This document shows, in pieces, positions 32,013-41,291 of a stretch of 55,015 nt of DNA. The stretch lies in IMG/VR virus record IMGVR_UViG_3300046411_000570, positions 1 to 55,015 of that record; one strand, written 5' to 3'. The notes below the pieces were generated by a model. It was given only the letters and a program-made list of their open reading frames with translations, ran no database searches and was not told the origin of the DNA. The stretch is from a virus. Each line of letters begins with the position of its first letter. The stretch's first letter is position 1. Both the position numbers and the translations under genes were made by a program.

Positions 32013-33633
32013 TTCATATCTAGGTAATCCAAATTTAAAAAAAGTAAATACACCTGTTGAATTTACAAAAGACCAAATTGTAGAATTTCAAAAGTGTAAT
32101 AAAGACCCTATTTACTTTATGAAAAAATTTATTCGTATTGTATCTCTTGATGAGGGTCTAGTACCTTTTGAAATGTATCCTTTTCAAGAACATATTGTAA
32201 GAACAATACACGATAATAGATTTACAATATGCAAACTACCAAGACAATCAGGTAAATCAACTACCGTGGTTTCTTATCTATTACATTATGCATTGTTTAA
32301 TCCTAATTCAAACATTGCCATACTTGCTAATAAATCTTCTACTGCTAGAGATATTTTAAGTAGAGTACAATTAGCATATGAAAACTTACCAAAATGGTTA
32401 CAACAAGGTGTTATAAACTGGAACAAAGGTAATATAGAATTAGAAAATAAATCTACCATTGTGGCGGCTGCAACATCTTCAAGTGCAATCCGAGGTGGTT
32501 CTTATAATATTATTTTTCTTGATGAGTACGCTTTCGTACCACCTAATATAGCAGAAATGTTTTTTAGCTCAGTTTATCCAACAATATCATCTGGTTCTAA
32601 AACTAAAATGATTATTGTATCTACACCTTATGGTATGAATCAGTTTTATAAATTATGGACAGACGCAGAAAATAAAAGAAATGATTATGTACCTATTGAA
32701 GTACATTGGTCAGAGGTACCAGGTCGTGATGAGAAGTGGAAAGACGATACTATTAGAAATACCTCACCAGAGCAATTTCAACAAGAGTTTGAATGTGAGT
32801 TTTTAGGTTCTGTAAATACACTTATTAGTCCAGCAAAAATTAAAAATATTACTTTTCATACACCAATAAAATCAAATGCAGGCTTAGATGTTTATGAAGA
32901 CCCTATTAAAGATAAAACATACGTGTGTTGTGTTGATGTCGCTAGAGGTGTATCAAAAGATTATTCAGCATTTACAATTATTGACGCTACACAAATGCCT
33001 TATAAGGTTGTGGCTAAATACAGAAACAATGAAGTAAAACCTATTTTGTTTCCTCACACAATTGAAAGAGTATGTAAAGCATATAATCACGCTCATATAT
33101 TAGTAGAAACAAATGACCTAGGTCAACAAATTGCAGAAGCTTTACAATTTGAATTAGAGTATGATAACTTGTTAATGACTACACAAAGAGGTCGTGCTGG
33201 TCAAATATTAGGCGCAGGTTTTTCAGGTAGAGGTTCTGGTTTTGGTGTTAGAATGACTAAACAGATTAAAAAAATTGGTTGTGCTAATATTAAAACACTA
33301 ATTGAAAGTGATAAGTTAATTATTAATGACTTTAATATCATTGAGGAGATGTCAACATTTATTAAAAAAGGTCAAAGTTGGCAGGCTGAAGAAGGAAATT
33401 CAGACGATTTGATGATGTGTTTAGTTATATTTGGTTGGTTATCTAATCAACCATTCTTTAAAGAAATGACAGATACTAACGCAAGACAACAACTATACGA
33501 AGAACAACAAAACTTAATTGAGCAAGATATGTCACCTTTTGGCTTCGTGGATGATGGTACTCCTGACCACGAAAAGGTAGAAGTTGACGAATACGGTACG
33601 GTTTGGCACCCCGTAGTGAGAAAAGGTCTATAA
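32005..33633 (+). CDS. gp17: Large terminase subunit gp17 (packaging ATPase/nuclease)
   Basis: The 542-residue protein has the Walker A motif LPRQSGKSTT (Lys84) and Walker B NIIFLDEYAF (Asp173, Glu174). The RNase-H-like nuclease follows, starting at CVDVARGVSKDYSAF, with ETNDLG and a late Asp pair (NSDDLMM) as further acidic residues. T4 gp17 is about 610 residues. It pumps DNA into the prohead at the portal and cuts headfuls. There is no intron or intein interruption. It overlaps the ParB-like gene and is followed by a late promoter. Confidence 0.97.
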   Translation: MSDSYLGNPNLKKVNTPVEFTKDQIVEFQKCNKDPIYFMKKFIRIVSLDEGLVPFEMYPFQEHIVRTIHDNRFTICKLPRQSGKSTTVVSYLLHYALFNPNSNIAILANKSSTARDILSRVQLAYENLPKWLQQGVINWNKGNIELENKSTIVAAATSSSAIRGGSYNIIFLDEYAFVPPNIAEMFFSSVYPTISSGSKTKMIIVSTPYGMNQFYKLWTDAENKRNDYVPIEVHWSEVPGRDEKWKDDTIRNTSPEQFQQEFECEFLGSVNTLISPAKIKNITFHTPIKSNAGLDVYEDPIKDKTYVCCVDVARGVSKDYSAFTIIDATQMPYKVVAKYRNNEVKPILFPHTIERVCKAYNHAHILVETNDLGQQIAEALQFELEYDNLLMTTQRGRAGQILGAGFSGRGSGFGVRMTKQIKKIGCANIKTLIESDKLIINDFNIIEEMSTFIKKGQSWQAEEGNSDDLMMCLVIFGWLSNQPFFKEMTDTNARQQLYEEQQNLIEQDMSPFGFVDDGTPDHEKVEVDEYGTVWHPVVRKGL

Positions 33634-33644
33634 ACTACGTATAT

Positions 33645-33652
33645 TATAAATA
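33645..33652 (+). promoter_or_regulatory. T4-type late promoter box before gp18
   Basis: Exact TATAAATA in the 116-base gp17-gp18 gap, 97 bases from the gp18 ATG. The long leader contains a 14-codon ORF (33663-33707) and an AAGGAG ribosome site just before gp18. Confidence 0.72.
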
Positions 33653-33749
33653 TCAGTAGAGTATGAAATTTGACTATGGGCGTATGAACAATACGAGTTT
33701 TGACTAAAATGAGTAATAATAATTTGCAAATTAAGAAGGAGAAACCCTA

Positions 33750-35669
33750 ATGGCATTTCAAGTATCACCAGGTGTTCTCGTACAGGAAAAAGACTTAACA
33801 AGAATTATACCTGCTGTTTCAACTTCAACAGGCGCTTTTGCTGGAAAATTCAGTAAAGGTCCTTTGGACGAAGTAGTAAGTATTTCTAGTGAGCAAGAAC
33901 TTGTAGCAACTTTTGGCAAACCTGATTCTTCAAACTTTGAAGATTTTTTCAGCGCTGCTAACTTTCTACAATATTCTAATGCTTTAAGAGTTGTACGTGT
34001 ACAGAATTCATCTGTATCAAACGCTACCGAATCAGGTTCGGCGTTTGTAATAAAAAATACTACTGATTACACAAATAACTATGCCGCTGGTCAAGCTTCT
34101 GTTGGTTTATGGGCAGGTAGAACTGCTGGCGCATTTGGAAACTCTTTACAGATTTCCTCTTGTCCATCTGCTACTGCTTATGAAGAAGTAAACAAAACTA
34201 CCGTTGCTGACGCCGCTATGGCTGTCGGTGACACGGTTGTGACGGTTACTTCAGCAGCAGGAATTACGGCTGGAGACATTGTTAATTTTGGTGATGAGTA
34301 CGAATATAGAGTAATAAGTGTGGCTACTAATGATTTAAACATTGTTAGAAAAGATGAGCCTGCTTATTTTGGTACGTCTGAATCTTCTGGTCTACATCAA
34401 GCACCTACAAACGGCGCTCAAGTAAGACGAAGATGGAAATATTACGATTTATTTGACAGAGCACCAGGAACATCACCTTATGCACAAGCTAAGAGTGGTG
34501 TAAATGATGAACTTCACATTGTTGTAATAGACGAAGATGGTGAAATTACAGGAACTAAAGGCGATGTTTTAGAAAAATTTGAAGCAGTATCAAAAGCTTC
34601 AGACGCTAAGACAAGTCAAGGTTCTGTAAATTACTATCCAGATGTAATCTATAAAGCTTCAAACTATATCTACTGGATGGACCACAACGCTGGCGGTTCA
34701 AACTGGGGTAGTGCAGCTTCAGGAACAACTTTCACAGACGTGACTGCTGTTTCTAATGTATCACTTCAGGCTGGTTCTGATGGTTCAACAGCGACAATCG
34801 GCCAAAGAAAAACGGCATATGAAAAATTCCAAGACGGTGAAACCGTTGATATCGGATTAATCATTGCTGGTGCCGGTGACGCTACACATATCGGAAACTT
34901 AATCACGATTGCAGAGAACAGAAAAGACGCTGTTGTATTTGCAAGTCCTGAAAGAAGTGACGTTGTAGGTATCGCTGACGCAAATACACAAAAGAGTAAT
35001 GTTGTTGCATTTTTCAATACAATCAACTCATCATCTTACGTAGTATTTGATTCAGGTTACAAATATATGTACGACAGATATAGTGACGTTTATAGATATG
35101 TTCCACTTAACGGAGATATCGCAGGTCTTTCAGCACGAACTGACCTTGTTGCAGACAGCTGGTTCTCACCTGCTGGTTTCAACAGAGGTATAATCAGAGG
35201 CGCTGTTAAACTTGCATTTAATCCAACTAAAGCACAAAGAGACGAATTGTACAGAGCAAGAGTAAATCCTGTTGCAACCTTCCCAGGCCAAGGTACAATA
35301 CTTTTCGGTGATAAAACTGGATTAACTGCTCCAAGTGCTTTTGATAGAATCAACGTAAGAAGATTGTTTATCACTTTAGAGAAGGCGATAGCAACTGCTT
35401 CTAAATTCCAACTCTTTGAATTCAATGATGAGTTTACAAGAGCTAACTTTAGAAACATTGTAGAACCTTTTTTAAGAGAAGTACAAGGTAGAAGAGGTAT
35501 CACAGACTTTTTAGTTGTTTGTGATGAAACTAATAACACAGGCGAAGTAATTGATAGAAATGAATTTATAGCAGAAATCTTTGTGAAACCTGCTAGAAGT
35601 ATCAACTTTATCACATTACAATTTATCGCTACTAGAACCGGCGTCTCTTTTGACGAAGTTGCTGGGTAA
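33750..35669 (+). CDS. gp18: Tail sheath protein gp18
   Basis: The 639-residue protein starts MAFQVSPGVLVQEKDLTRI, with the SPGV strand typical of sheath proteins. The C-terminal domain carries NVRRLFITLEKAIATASKF, then FEFNDEFTRANFRN and the final strand, which are the conserved contractile-sheath core. T4 gp18 is about 659 residues. It polymerises around gp19 and contracts at infection. A strong AAGGAG site precedes the ATG. The central region (about 180-300) is the variable surface domain. Confidence 0.95.
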   Translation: MAFQVSPGVLVQEKDLTRIIPAVSTSTGAFAGKFSKGPLDEVVSISSEQELVATFGKPDSSNFEDFFSAANFLQYSNALRVVRVQNSSVSNATESGSAFVIKNTTDYTNNYAAGQASVGLWAGRTAGAFGNSLQISSCPSATAYEEVNKTTVADAAMAVGDTVVTVTSAAGITAGDIVNFGDEYEYRVISVATNDLNIVRKDEPAYFGTSESSGLHQAPTNGAQVRRRWKYYDLFDRAPGTSPYAQAKSGVNDELHIVVIDEDGEITGTKGDVLEKFEAVSKASDAKTSQGSVNYYPDVIYKASNYIYWMDHNAGGSNWGSAASGTTFTDVTAVSNVSLQAGSDGSTATIGQRKTAYEKFQDGETVDIGLIIAGAGDATHIGNLITIAENRKDAVVFASPERSDVVGIADANTQKSNVVAFFNTINSSSYVVFDSGYKYMYDRYSDVYRYVPLNGDIAGLSARTDLVADSWFSPAGFNRGIIRGAVKLAFNPTKAQRDELYRARVNPVATFPGQGTILFGDKTGLTAPSAFDRINVRRLFITLEKAIATASKFQLFEFNDEFTRANFRNIVEPFLREVQGRRGITDFLVVCDETNNTGEVIDRNEFIAEIFVKPARSINFITLQFIATRTGVSFDEVAG

Positions 35670-35692
35670 GTATAGAATAGGAGAAATAAAAA

Positions 35693-36220
35693 ATGGCAAA
35701 CATTAATGACTTCAAAGCTAAACTTGCAGGCGGCGGCTCAAGAGCCAATCAGTTTAAGGTTACAATGCCTTTTCCTGGTTACGCACAGGTTGGTGGCGAA
35801 ATAGAGGAACTAGCATTCTTATGTAAGGGCACTCAACTTCCGGCAATGACGATACCGTCATTTACGGTTCCGTTCAGAGGCAGACAAATTAAGATTGCTG
35901 GTGATAGAACATACGCTGATTGGACAATCACGGTACTAAATGATACAAACTTCAAATTAAGAAACGCATTTGAAAGATGGTCAAATGGTATTAACAATGC
36001 GACAGATGGTGAAGGATTAACAAATCCTGCTGACTATCAAGTTGACGCATTTGTTGACCAATTAGATAGAAACGGTGCAACTATTAAGTCGTACACTTTA
36101 AGAGGTGCTTTCCCGACTGAAATAGCTGCAATTGACTTGGCATATGACACTAACGATTCGATTGAAGAGTTTGGTGTTACCTTTGCTTATCAATATTTTG
36201 AAAGTAATACTACTACATAA
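35693..36220 (+). CDS. gp19: Tail tube protein gp19
   Basis: The 175-residue protein contains NQFKVTMPFPGYAQVGG then AFLCKGTQLPAMTIPSFTVP and a GDRTYADWTITVLND strand pair, the classic T4 tail-tube fold. T4 gp19 is about 163 residues. It stacks in hexamers inside the sheath. It follows gp18 by 23 bases with GGAG as ribosome site. A related tube-fold protein lies at 43626. Confidence 0.95.
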   Translation: MANINDFKAKLAGGGSRANQFKVTMPFPGYAQVGGEIEELAFLCKGTQLPAMTIPSFTVPFRGRQIKIAGDRTYADWTITVLNDTNFKLRNAFERWSNGINNATDGEGLTNPADYQVDAFVDQLDRNGATIKSYTLRGAFPTEIAAIDLAYDTNDSIEEFGVTFAYQYFESNTTT

Positions 36221-36227
36221 TAAGTAG

Positions 36228-36235
36228 TATAAATA
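36228..36235 (+). promoter_or_regulatory. T4-type late promoter box before gp20
   Basis: Exact TATAAATA, 28 bases before ATG 36264, with TAAGGA as ribosome site. Confidence 0.72.
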
Positions 36236-36263
36236 TTAGTAATATAAAAAGTAAGGATATATA

Positions 36264-37778
36264 ATGGCAGAATTATTTGGATTTTCTATCACTAGGGCAA
36301 AGAAACCCCAGGATCCAAAACAAAGCTTTACTACACCACAAGCGGAAGACGGTACACAAACCGTCGCCGCTGGTGGTTATTTCGGTCAGTACCTTGATAT
36401 GGAAGGTACTGCTAGAAATGAGCAGGAACTAATTAGAAGATATAGAGAGATTGCATTACACCCCGAGTGTGATATGGCAATTGAAGATATCGTTAACGAA
36501 GCTATCGTTGCTAATGAGTTGAAAGACGCAGTAAAACTGGATTTGGGTAATCTTGACTTTGGTTTAGAAATTAAAAAGAAAATAGATAACGAATTTAAAG
36601 AAGTATTAAGGTTGATGAACTTTAATACAAGAGGTCACGACTTATTTAGAAGATGGTACGTTGATGGCAGAATATACTATCATAAAATTATAGATAGAGA
36701 TTCACCAATCAAAGGTATAACTGAATTAAGATATATTGACCCCCGAAAAATCAAAAAGATTAGAGAAATAAGAAAGAAAAGACCTGATGGTCCTACTCCT
36801 TATGGTCTAACGGTTGTTGATGAGTTTGAAGAATACTACATTTACAACGAAAAGGGTGTTTCAAACACTACTTCAGGTGGTATTAAAATTGCTCCTGACG
36901 CAGTTGCTTTTTGTCCGTCTGGTATAGTAGACCAGAATAAGAATATAGTATTATCTTATTTACATAAAGCAATTAAACCTGTAAATCAGTTGCGTATGAT
37001 TGAAGACGCTTCAGTTATTTACAGAATAGCAAGGGCACCTGAAAGAAGAATTTTTAAGATTGATGTAGGTAATTTACCTAAAGCAAAAGCTGAACAATAT
37101 CTACGTGATGTTATGGCAAGATATAGAAACAAACTTGTTTATGACGCAAGCACAGGTGAAATCAAAGACGATAGAAATTATATGTCTATGTTGGAAGATT
37201 TCTGGTTGCCAAGTAGAGAGGGTGGTAGAGGTACACAAATAGATACTTTACCAGGTGGTGCAAATTTAGGTGAGATTGCAGACATTGAATATTTTAGAGC
37301 GAAGTTATATCGTTCTTTAAATGTACCTGTAAGTAGATTAGAGTCTTCTTCAGGATTTAATTTAGGTCGTTCAACTGAAATTACAAGAGACGAATTGAAG
37401 TTTACAAAATTTGTTCAAAGATTAAGAAAGAAATTTACTGAAGTCTTTAATGATATTTTAAGAACACAATTAGTTTTAAAAGGTGTAATTGCTGAAGAAG
37501 AATGGCACTTTATTAGAGATAATATACTATATAATTTCTTGCAAGACGGACATTTTGCAGAATTGAAAGAGTCAGAAATGTTAATGGAAAGATTGAGACT
37601 GGCTGATTCAATGAGAGATTATGTTGGTAAATATTTTTCTGTGGAGTTTGTTAGAAAAAATGTATTAAGACAAACAGACAGAGAGATAGCAGCTATTGAT
37701 AAACAAATTAAGAAAGAAATTGATGACGGTATTATCGCTATGCCAGACGCTGGTGAATATACTAGAGAAATCAAATAG
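36264..37778 (+). CDS. gp20: Portal vertex protein gp20
   Basis: The 504-residue protein is the T4-type portal. ELIRRYREIALHPECDMAIE then DIVNEAIV is the conserved N-terminal block. ELRYIDPRKIKKIREIRKKR and LDNHTE-free mid regions, SRLESSSGFNLGRSTEITRD and FTKFVQRLRKKFTEVFNDIL near the C-terminus are further portal signatures. T4 gp20 is about 524 residues. It forms the dodecameric ring that nucleates the head and takes gp17. It begins the gp20-gp67/68-gp21-gp22-gp23 head block. Confidence 0.95.
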   Translation: MAELFGFSITRAKKPQDPKQSFTTPQAEDGTQTVAAGGYFGQYLDMEGTARNEQELIRRYREIALHPECDMAIEDIVNEAIVANELKDAVKLDLGNLDFGLEIKKKIDNEFKEVLRLMNFNTRGHDLFRRWYVDGRIYYHKIIDRDSPIKGITELRYIDPRKIKKIREIRKKRPDGPTPYGLTVVDEFEEYYIYNEKGVSNTTSGGIKIAPDAVAFCPSGIVDQNKNIVLSYLHKAIKPVNQLRMIEDASVIYRIARAPERRIFKIDVGNLPKAKAEQYLRDVMARYRNKLVYDASTGEIKDDRNYMSMLEDFWLPSREGGRGTQIDTLPGGANLGEIADIEYFRAKLYRSLNVPVSRLESSSGFNLGRSTEITRDELKFTKFVQRLRKKFTEVFNDILRTQLVLKGVIAEEEWHFIRDNILYNFLQDGHFAELKESEMLMERLRLADSMRDYVGKYFSVEFVRKNVLRQTDREIAAIDKQIKKEIDDGIIAMPDAGEYTREIK

Positions 37779-37788
37779 GAGATAAATT

Positions 37789-38109
37789 ATGACGGAAAAA
37801 ATACAAGATTTTGTGGACAAATTGGCCACAGGAGATAATGCTGGCGCAGGCGAAGCATTTAAAGACGCATTAAGAGATAAAGTAGCAACTTCTCTTGACG
37901 CACAAAGGCAAGATATCGCAGGTAAAATATTTAATGGAGTACCTGAACCGGAAGCACACAGCGACCCGAAACCAGCGGTAACAGAACCTTCGCCTAAAAC
38001 TGACCAAATGATGGACACTACTGGACAAGAAATTGAATTTACACCAAATACAGAAACGCCAACGGCAGAGGCACCAGTGAGTAATGATGAAAGTCAGCCA
38101 AGTAATTAA
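37789..38109 (+). CDS. Prohead core protein (gp67/gp68-position)
   Basis: The 106-residue protein has an N-terminal helix IQDFVDKLATGDNAGAGEAF, then KDALRDKVATSLDAQRQDIA, and a Pro/Glu/Thr-rich acidic tail. In T4 the genes between portal and protease (67 and 68) encode small internal core proteins, and marine T4-like relatives carry this pattern in the same place. A scaffold-core role cleaved by gp21 is likely. It starts 10 bases after gp20 and overlaps the next gene by 26 bases. Confidence 0.65.
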   Translation: MTEKIQDFVDKLATGDNAGAGEAFKDALRDKVATSLDAQRQDIAGKIFNGVPEPEAHSDPKPAVTEPSPKTDQMMDTTGQEIEFTPNTETPTAEAPVSNDESQPSN

Positions 38110-38311
38110 ACAAGACGTGGTTGATACTTCAACATTTAAAGAATTGCCACCACTTCATAAAGATTTGGTGACAGACTTTTATAATAATTTAGACTATGAT
38201 AATGATGACATTGTTAAAGAGGTTGAAACAACAATAGATGATGTTTCACTTCAACATAATATAAAAACAGATGTTATCTATGATTACATAGATAAAGAAT
38301 TAGGAGTATAA
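38084..38311 (+). CDS. Small unknown protein in the head operon
   Basis: The 75-residue acidic helical protein begins MMKVSQVIKQDVVDTSTF; the second ATG (38087) could be the true start. It overlaps the core protein gene by 26 bases and ends two bases before the next ATG. It may be a second small core or scaffold component, by position only; I do not recognise a family. Confidence 0.55.
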   Translation: MMKVSQVIKQDVVDTSTFKELPPLHKDLVTDFYNNLDYDNDDIVKEVETTIDDVSLQHNIKTDVIYDYIDKELGV

Positions 38312-38313
38312 AG

Positions 38314-38550
38314 ATGGCGTGGGTCACGGTACCAGGTTCAAATAGTTTGTGGCAATATGAAAATACTGCTACGGTATCTAATACATATCCAGACTCGGCT
38401 GCTGGGGCAAACTCAACGGTTTCTGGTGGTATAAGAACACATACAAGACCAGGAACTAATGCTGTCACAAAAATTTATATGAGAACACGAATGACTGGTG
38501 AAACGGTTGAACGTGGTGAATTATCAAAAACTTATTATGATGGTCAATAA
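38314..38550 (+). CDS. Small virion-type protein
   Basis: The 78-residue protein starts MAWVTVPGSNSLWQYENT and has Ser/Thr/Gly-rich strands (SGGIRTHTRPGTN). I recognise this type as a small protein found between portal and protease genes in marine T4-like phages. Likely a decoration or structural protein. Its final A is the first base of the next start (38550), so it is translationally coupled. Confidence 0.55.
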   Translation: MAWVTVPGSNSLWQYENTATVSNTYPDSAAGANSTVSGGIRTHTRPGTNAVTKIYMRTRMTGETVERGELSKTYYDGQ

Positions 38551-38939
38551 TGACAATACTTTGGTTTGATAATACTGATACTGAATCTAAATCTATTGTA
38601 CACAAATTAGATGATGATTTTAAAGTCATTACAAATATAAAAGGTATACAATCAGATGGTGGTACGGTAGTTGATGTTTCTAAATTAAAGAACGCTACAA
38701 GTCAACCAAAAATTAGTATTGCAAATGTTAATTATGAAATATTTGGAACAGGTAATGTTAAACTAACACTTGGTCAAAAAGAATTGTCTATAAGTGGTAG
38801 AGGTAATTATGGATTAAAACCAACTGAATCAAAGTTGGTTGATGAGGCAGAGCAGAGTGTACAACTATTAGCAGATTCTACGGTGCCAAAATTTAATATA
38901 AGTTTAGAATGTCACAAAGAATCAGGATTTGAGGAATAA
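38550..38939 (+). CDS. Unknown beta-rich protein in the head block
   Basis: The 129-residue protein has strands such as ANVNYEIFGTGNVKLTLGQ and KELSISGRGNYGLKP. No recognised motif. It is coupled to the genes on both sides (one-base overlap upstream, two-base gap downstream). A minor capsid or decoration protein is likely from position; nothing rules out other roles. Confidence 0.5.
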   Translation: MTILWFDNTDTESKSIVHKLDDDFKVITNIKGIQSDGGTVVDVSKLKNATSQPKISIANVNYEIFGTGNVKLTLGQKELSISGRGNYGLKPTESKLVDEAEQSVQLLADSTVPKFNISLECHKESGFEE

Positions 38940-38941
38940 AA

Positions 38942-39334
38942 ATGGCAGATACGGTAACAACACAGATATTAGCGGATACAATAGGCGTAAAGTTTGTTGC
39001 AAAATTAACTAATCTATCAGACGGCACAGGCGAGAATTTAGTTAAAAAAATAGACGCTTCAGAGGTCACATTTATGACTGAAGACGGTAATAGAAAAATT
39101 GCCAAAATTTGGTATTCTATTAATACGTCTGATTCTAAATCAGCAGTTGAATTGATTTGGAACGGAGCAACAAATTCAACAGCAACAATTTTGAGTGGTA
39201 ATGGGTATTGGGATTTGCGTACAGCAGGTAATGAGATAACAAATAATGCGACAACACCTACTGGAGACGTACTATTATCAACTAAAAACTTTGCTGTAAA
39301 TGATAATTATACGATTATTGTTGAATTCAGATAA
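38942..39334 (+). CDS. Unknown beta-rich virion-type protein
   Basis: The 130-residue protein contains VTFMTEDGNRKIAKIWYSIN and SAVELIWNGATNSTATILSG, an alternating beta pattern common to small head-decoration proteins of marine T4-like phages. No membrane segment or enzyme motif. It ends just before the late promoter of the protease gene. Confidence 0.5.
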   Translation: MADTVTTQILADTIGVKFVAKLTNLSDGTGENLVKKIDASEVTFMTEDGNRKIAKIWYSINTSDSKSAVELIWNGATNSTATILSGNGYWDLRTAGNEITNNATTPTGDVLLSTKNFAVNDNYTIIVEFR

Positions 39335-39341
39335 TAATTGT

Positions 39342-39349
39342 TATAAATA
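39342..39349 (+). promoter_or_regulatory. T4-type late promoter box before gp21
   Basis: Exact TATAAATA, 20 bases before ATG 39370, followed by AGAGAGAG-type ribosome site. Confidence 0.72.
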
Positions 39350-39369
39350 TATAACAAGAGAGAGAAAAA

Positions 39370-40014
39370 ATGAAATTAATATCGGAAGAAATTCAACAAG
39401 CAGAGTATATTGTTGAAGATAAAAATGGTAAAAAGGACTACAAAATTCGTGGTGTCTTTTTACAATCAGATATCAAAAACAAAAACGGAAGAATATACGA
39501 GAATGATATTCTTGCGAAAGAAGTTAACCGATATAATAGAGAATTTATCCAAAAAAATCGTGCATTTGGTGAACTAGGCCATCCTGATGGTCCTACGGTA
39601 AATTTAGAGAGAGTATCACATATGGTAACCGCTCTAACACCAGACGGTAAAAATTTTATGGGTGAAGCCAAGATTATGAACACACCTTACGGTAAGATTG
39701 TAAAAAGTCTTATTGATGATGGTGCTCAATTAGGAGTATCTTCAAGAGGTATGGGTTCCTTGGTTCAAAAGAACGGCGCCAACTATGTAGGAAAAGACTT
39801 CTATCTAGCTGCTGCCGCTGACATTGTTGCAGACCCAAGCGCTCCAGACGCTTTCGTAGAAGGTATTATGGAAAATAAAGAGTGGGTATGGGATAATGGT
39901 ATAGTTAAATCAAAAGATATTGAAGAATATAAAGAGTATATACAGAAAGCAAAGTCAATCAAATTAGCAGAAGCTAAGGCGGATGTCTTTAAATCCTTTC
40001 TTAAAAATCTCTAA
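39370..40014 (+). CDS. gp21: Prohead protease gp21
   Basis: The 214-residue protein has the T4 gp21 core: KIRGVFLQSDIKNKNGRIYE, the catalytic His in FGELGHPDGPTVNLERVSH and the catalytic Ser in GAQLGVSSRGMGSL. These belong to the herpesvirus-protease-like fold. T4 gp21 is 212 residues. It cleaves core and capsid proteins after L/I-x-E motifs. It has its own late promoter and is followed by the one for gp22. Confidence 0.93.
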   Translation: MKLISEEIQQAEYIVEDKNGKKDYKIRGVFLQSDIKNKNGRIYENDILAKEVNRYNREFIQKNRAFGELGHPDGPTVNLERVSHMVTALTPDGKNFMGEAKIMNTPYGKIVKSLIDDGAQLGVSSRGMGSLVQKNGANYVGKDFYLAAAADIVADPSAPDAFVEGIMENKEWVWDNGIVKSKDIEEYKEYIQKAKSIKLAEAKADVFKSFLKNL

Positions 40015-40017
40015 TAT

Positions 40018-40025
40018 TATAAATA
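40018..40025 (+). promoter_or_regulatory. T4-type late promoter box before gp22
   Basis: Exact TATAAATA, 51 bases before the gp22 ATG (40077), with AAGGAG as ribosome site. Confidence 0.72.
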
Positions 40026-40076
40026 TCATATAGAAGAGAAAATAAACGTTTATTTTTTAAATAAGGAGATTTCTAA

Positions 40077-41267
40077 ATGGCCGAGACAGAAAACAAAGTA
40101 GAGGCTCTGGAAAAAGAAGCGGTGGCAGAAGCTAGTGCTAACCCACAAGCGGACGCTCCAAAGAAGAACGCTGTAGCGGCTGAACCTTCTCACATTGCTA
40201 GTATGAATAATGCTGAGGATTTGGGTGCAGCTGTAGTTAAACCTACAGATTCTAATCCAGACGCAACTAAAAAAACCAAGCAGGTTTCTGGTGACGCTCA
40301 ACAAAAATCGCAAGGTGCTCCTGAGGCAATGCCAAAATTGTCAGGACACAATACGAAGTTAGAGTCAACAGAAGACGAAGGTTCGGAAGAAATCAAAGAA
40401 GGCGAAATGCCTAAAGCTGCTCTTGACGCTCTTAAAAAGTCGCAAGACAAAGAGAAGAAAGAAGAAGCAGACGCTGAAGACAAAGAGAAGAAAGATGAGA
40501 AATATATGAAGGCTTCTTACAAAAAAGAAGACATAGATGTTTCTGACCACGTTGAAGCTCTTGTTAACGGTGAAACTGATTTATCCGAAGAATTTAAAAA
40601 CAAGGCTGCTACCATATTTGAAACAGCAATTAAGTCAAAAGTGGCTGAGATTGCAGAATCAATGGAAGCAGACTATAACAACAAATTAGAGCAAGAAAGT
40701 GCAAAAGCAAAAGAAGAGTTAACTGAAAAAGTTGATTCTTACTTGTCTTACGTTGTTGAAGAGTGGATGAAAGAAAACGAAATCGCTCTTGAACGAGGAA
40801 TTAAAGGCGAGATTGCTGAAGACTTTATTTCTGGTCTTAAAAAACTTTTCTCTGAACATTATATTGATGTTCCAGATGAGAAGTATGATGTTTTGGAAGC
40901 GCAAGCAACTAAAATTGAAGACCTAGAAAAGAAGTTAAACGAGCAAATTGAAAAGAATGTTGAACTAAACAGCGACAACGCAAGCAAAACTCAAAAAGAA
41001 GTTATGGCTGAAGTTGCTTCTGATTTAGCAGACACTCAAAAAGAAAAATTTGCTAAACTTGCTGAAGAGATTGAATACTCAAATGCAGATGACTTTAAGA
41101 AAAAGTGTGAAACTATTAAAGAATCATACTTTGGACAAAAGGCAAAAGCAGATGAGTCTTTAGATGATGTGGCGGCTGATGATGGAGCTTCTAACGAAGA
41201 CCTATCAAAAGCGATGGCTGCTTATACTGCCGCTATTAGTAAAACAAAAGATATGAAAATATCTTAA
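40077..41267 (+). CDS. gp22: Major prohead scaffold protein gp22
   Basis: The 396-residue protein is highly acidic and helical, with long Glu/Lys coiled-coil stretches (KKSQDKEKKEEADAEDKEKK; KIEDLEKKLNEQIEKNVELN), consistent with the gp22 scaffold. It is longer than T4 gp22 (about 269), with an extended charged N-terminal half. It assembles the core around which gp23 builds and is then cleaved by gp21. It lies between gp21 and gp23 with a late promoter upstream. Confidence 0.9.
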   Translation: MAETENKVEALEKEAVAEASANPQADAPKKNAVAAEPSHIASMNNAEDLGAAVVKPTDSNPDATKKTKQVSGDAQQKSQGAPEAMPKLSGHNTKLESTEDEGSEEIKEGEMPKAALDALKKSQDKEKKEEADAEDKEKKDEKYMKASYKKEDIDVSDHVEALVNGETDLSEEFKNKAATIFETAIKSKVAEIAESMEADYNNKLEQESAKAKEELTEKVDSYLSYVVEEWMKENEIALERGIKGEIAEDFISGLKKLFSEHYIDVPDEKYDVLEAQATKIEDLEKKLNEQIEKNVELNSDNASKTQKEVMAEVASDLADTQKEKFAKLAEEIEYSNADDFKKKCETIKESYFGQKAKADESLDDVAADDGASNEDLSKAMAAYTAAISKTKDMKIS

Positions 41268-41291
41268 TATCAAGGAAAAGGGAGAAAAATA

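Noticed and set aside
35090-35614. Minus-strand open frame of 174 codons opposite gp18
   Set aside because: Antisense shadow of the sheath gene; no family pattern and no promoter.
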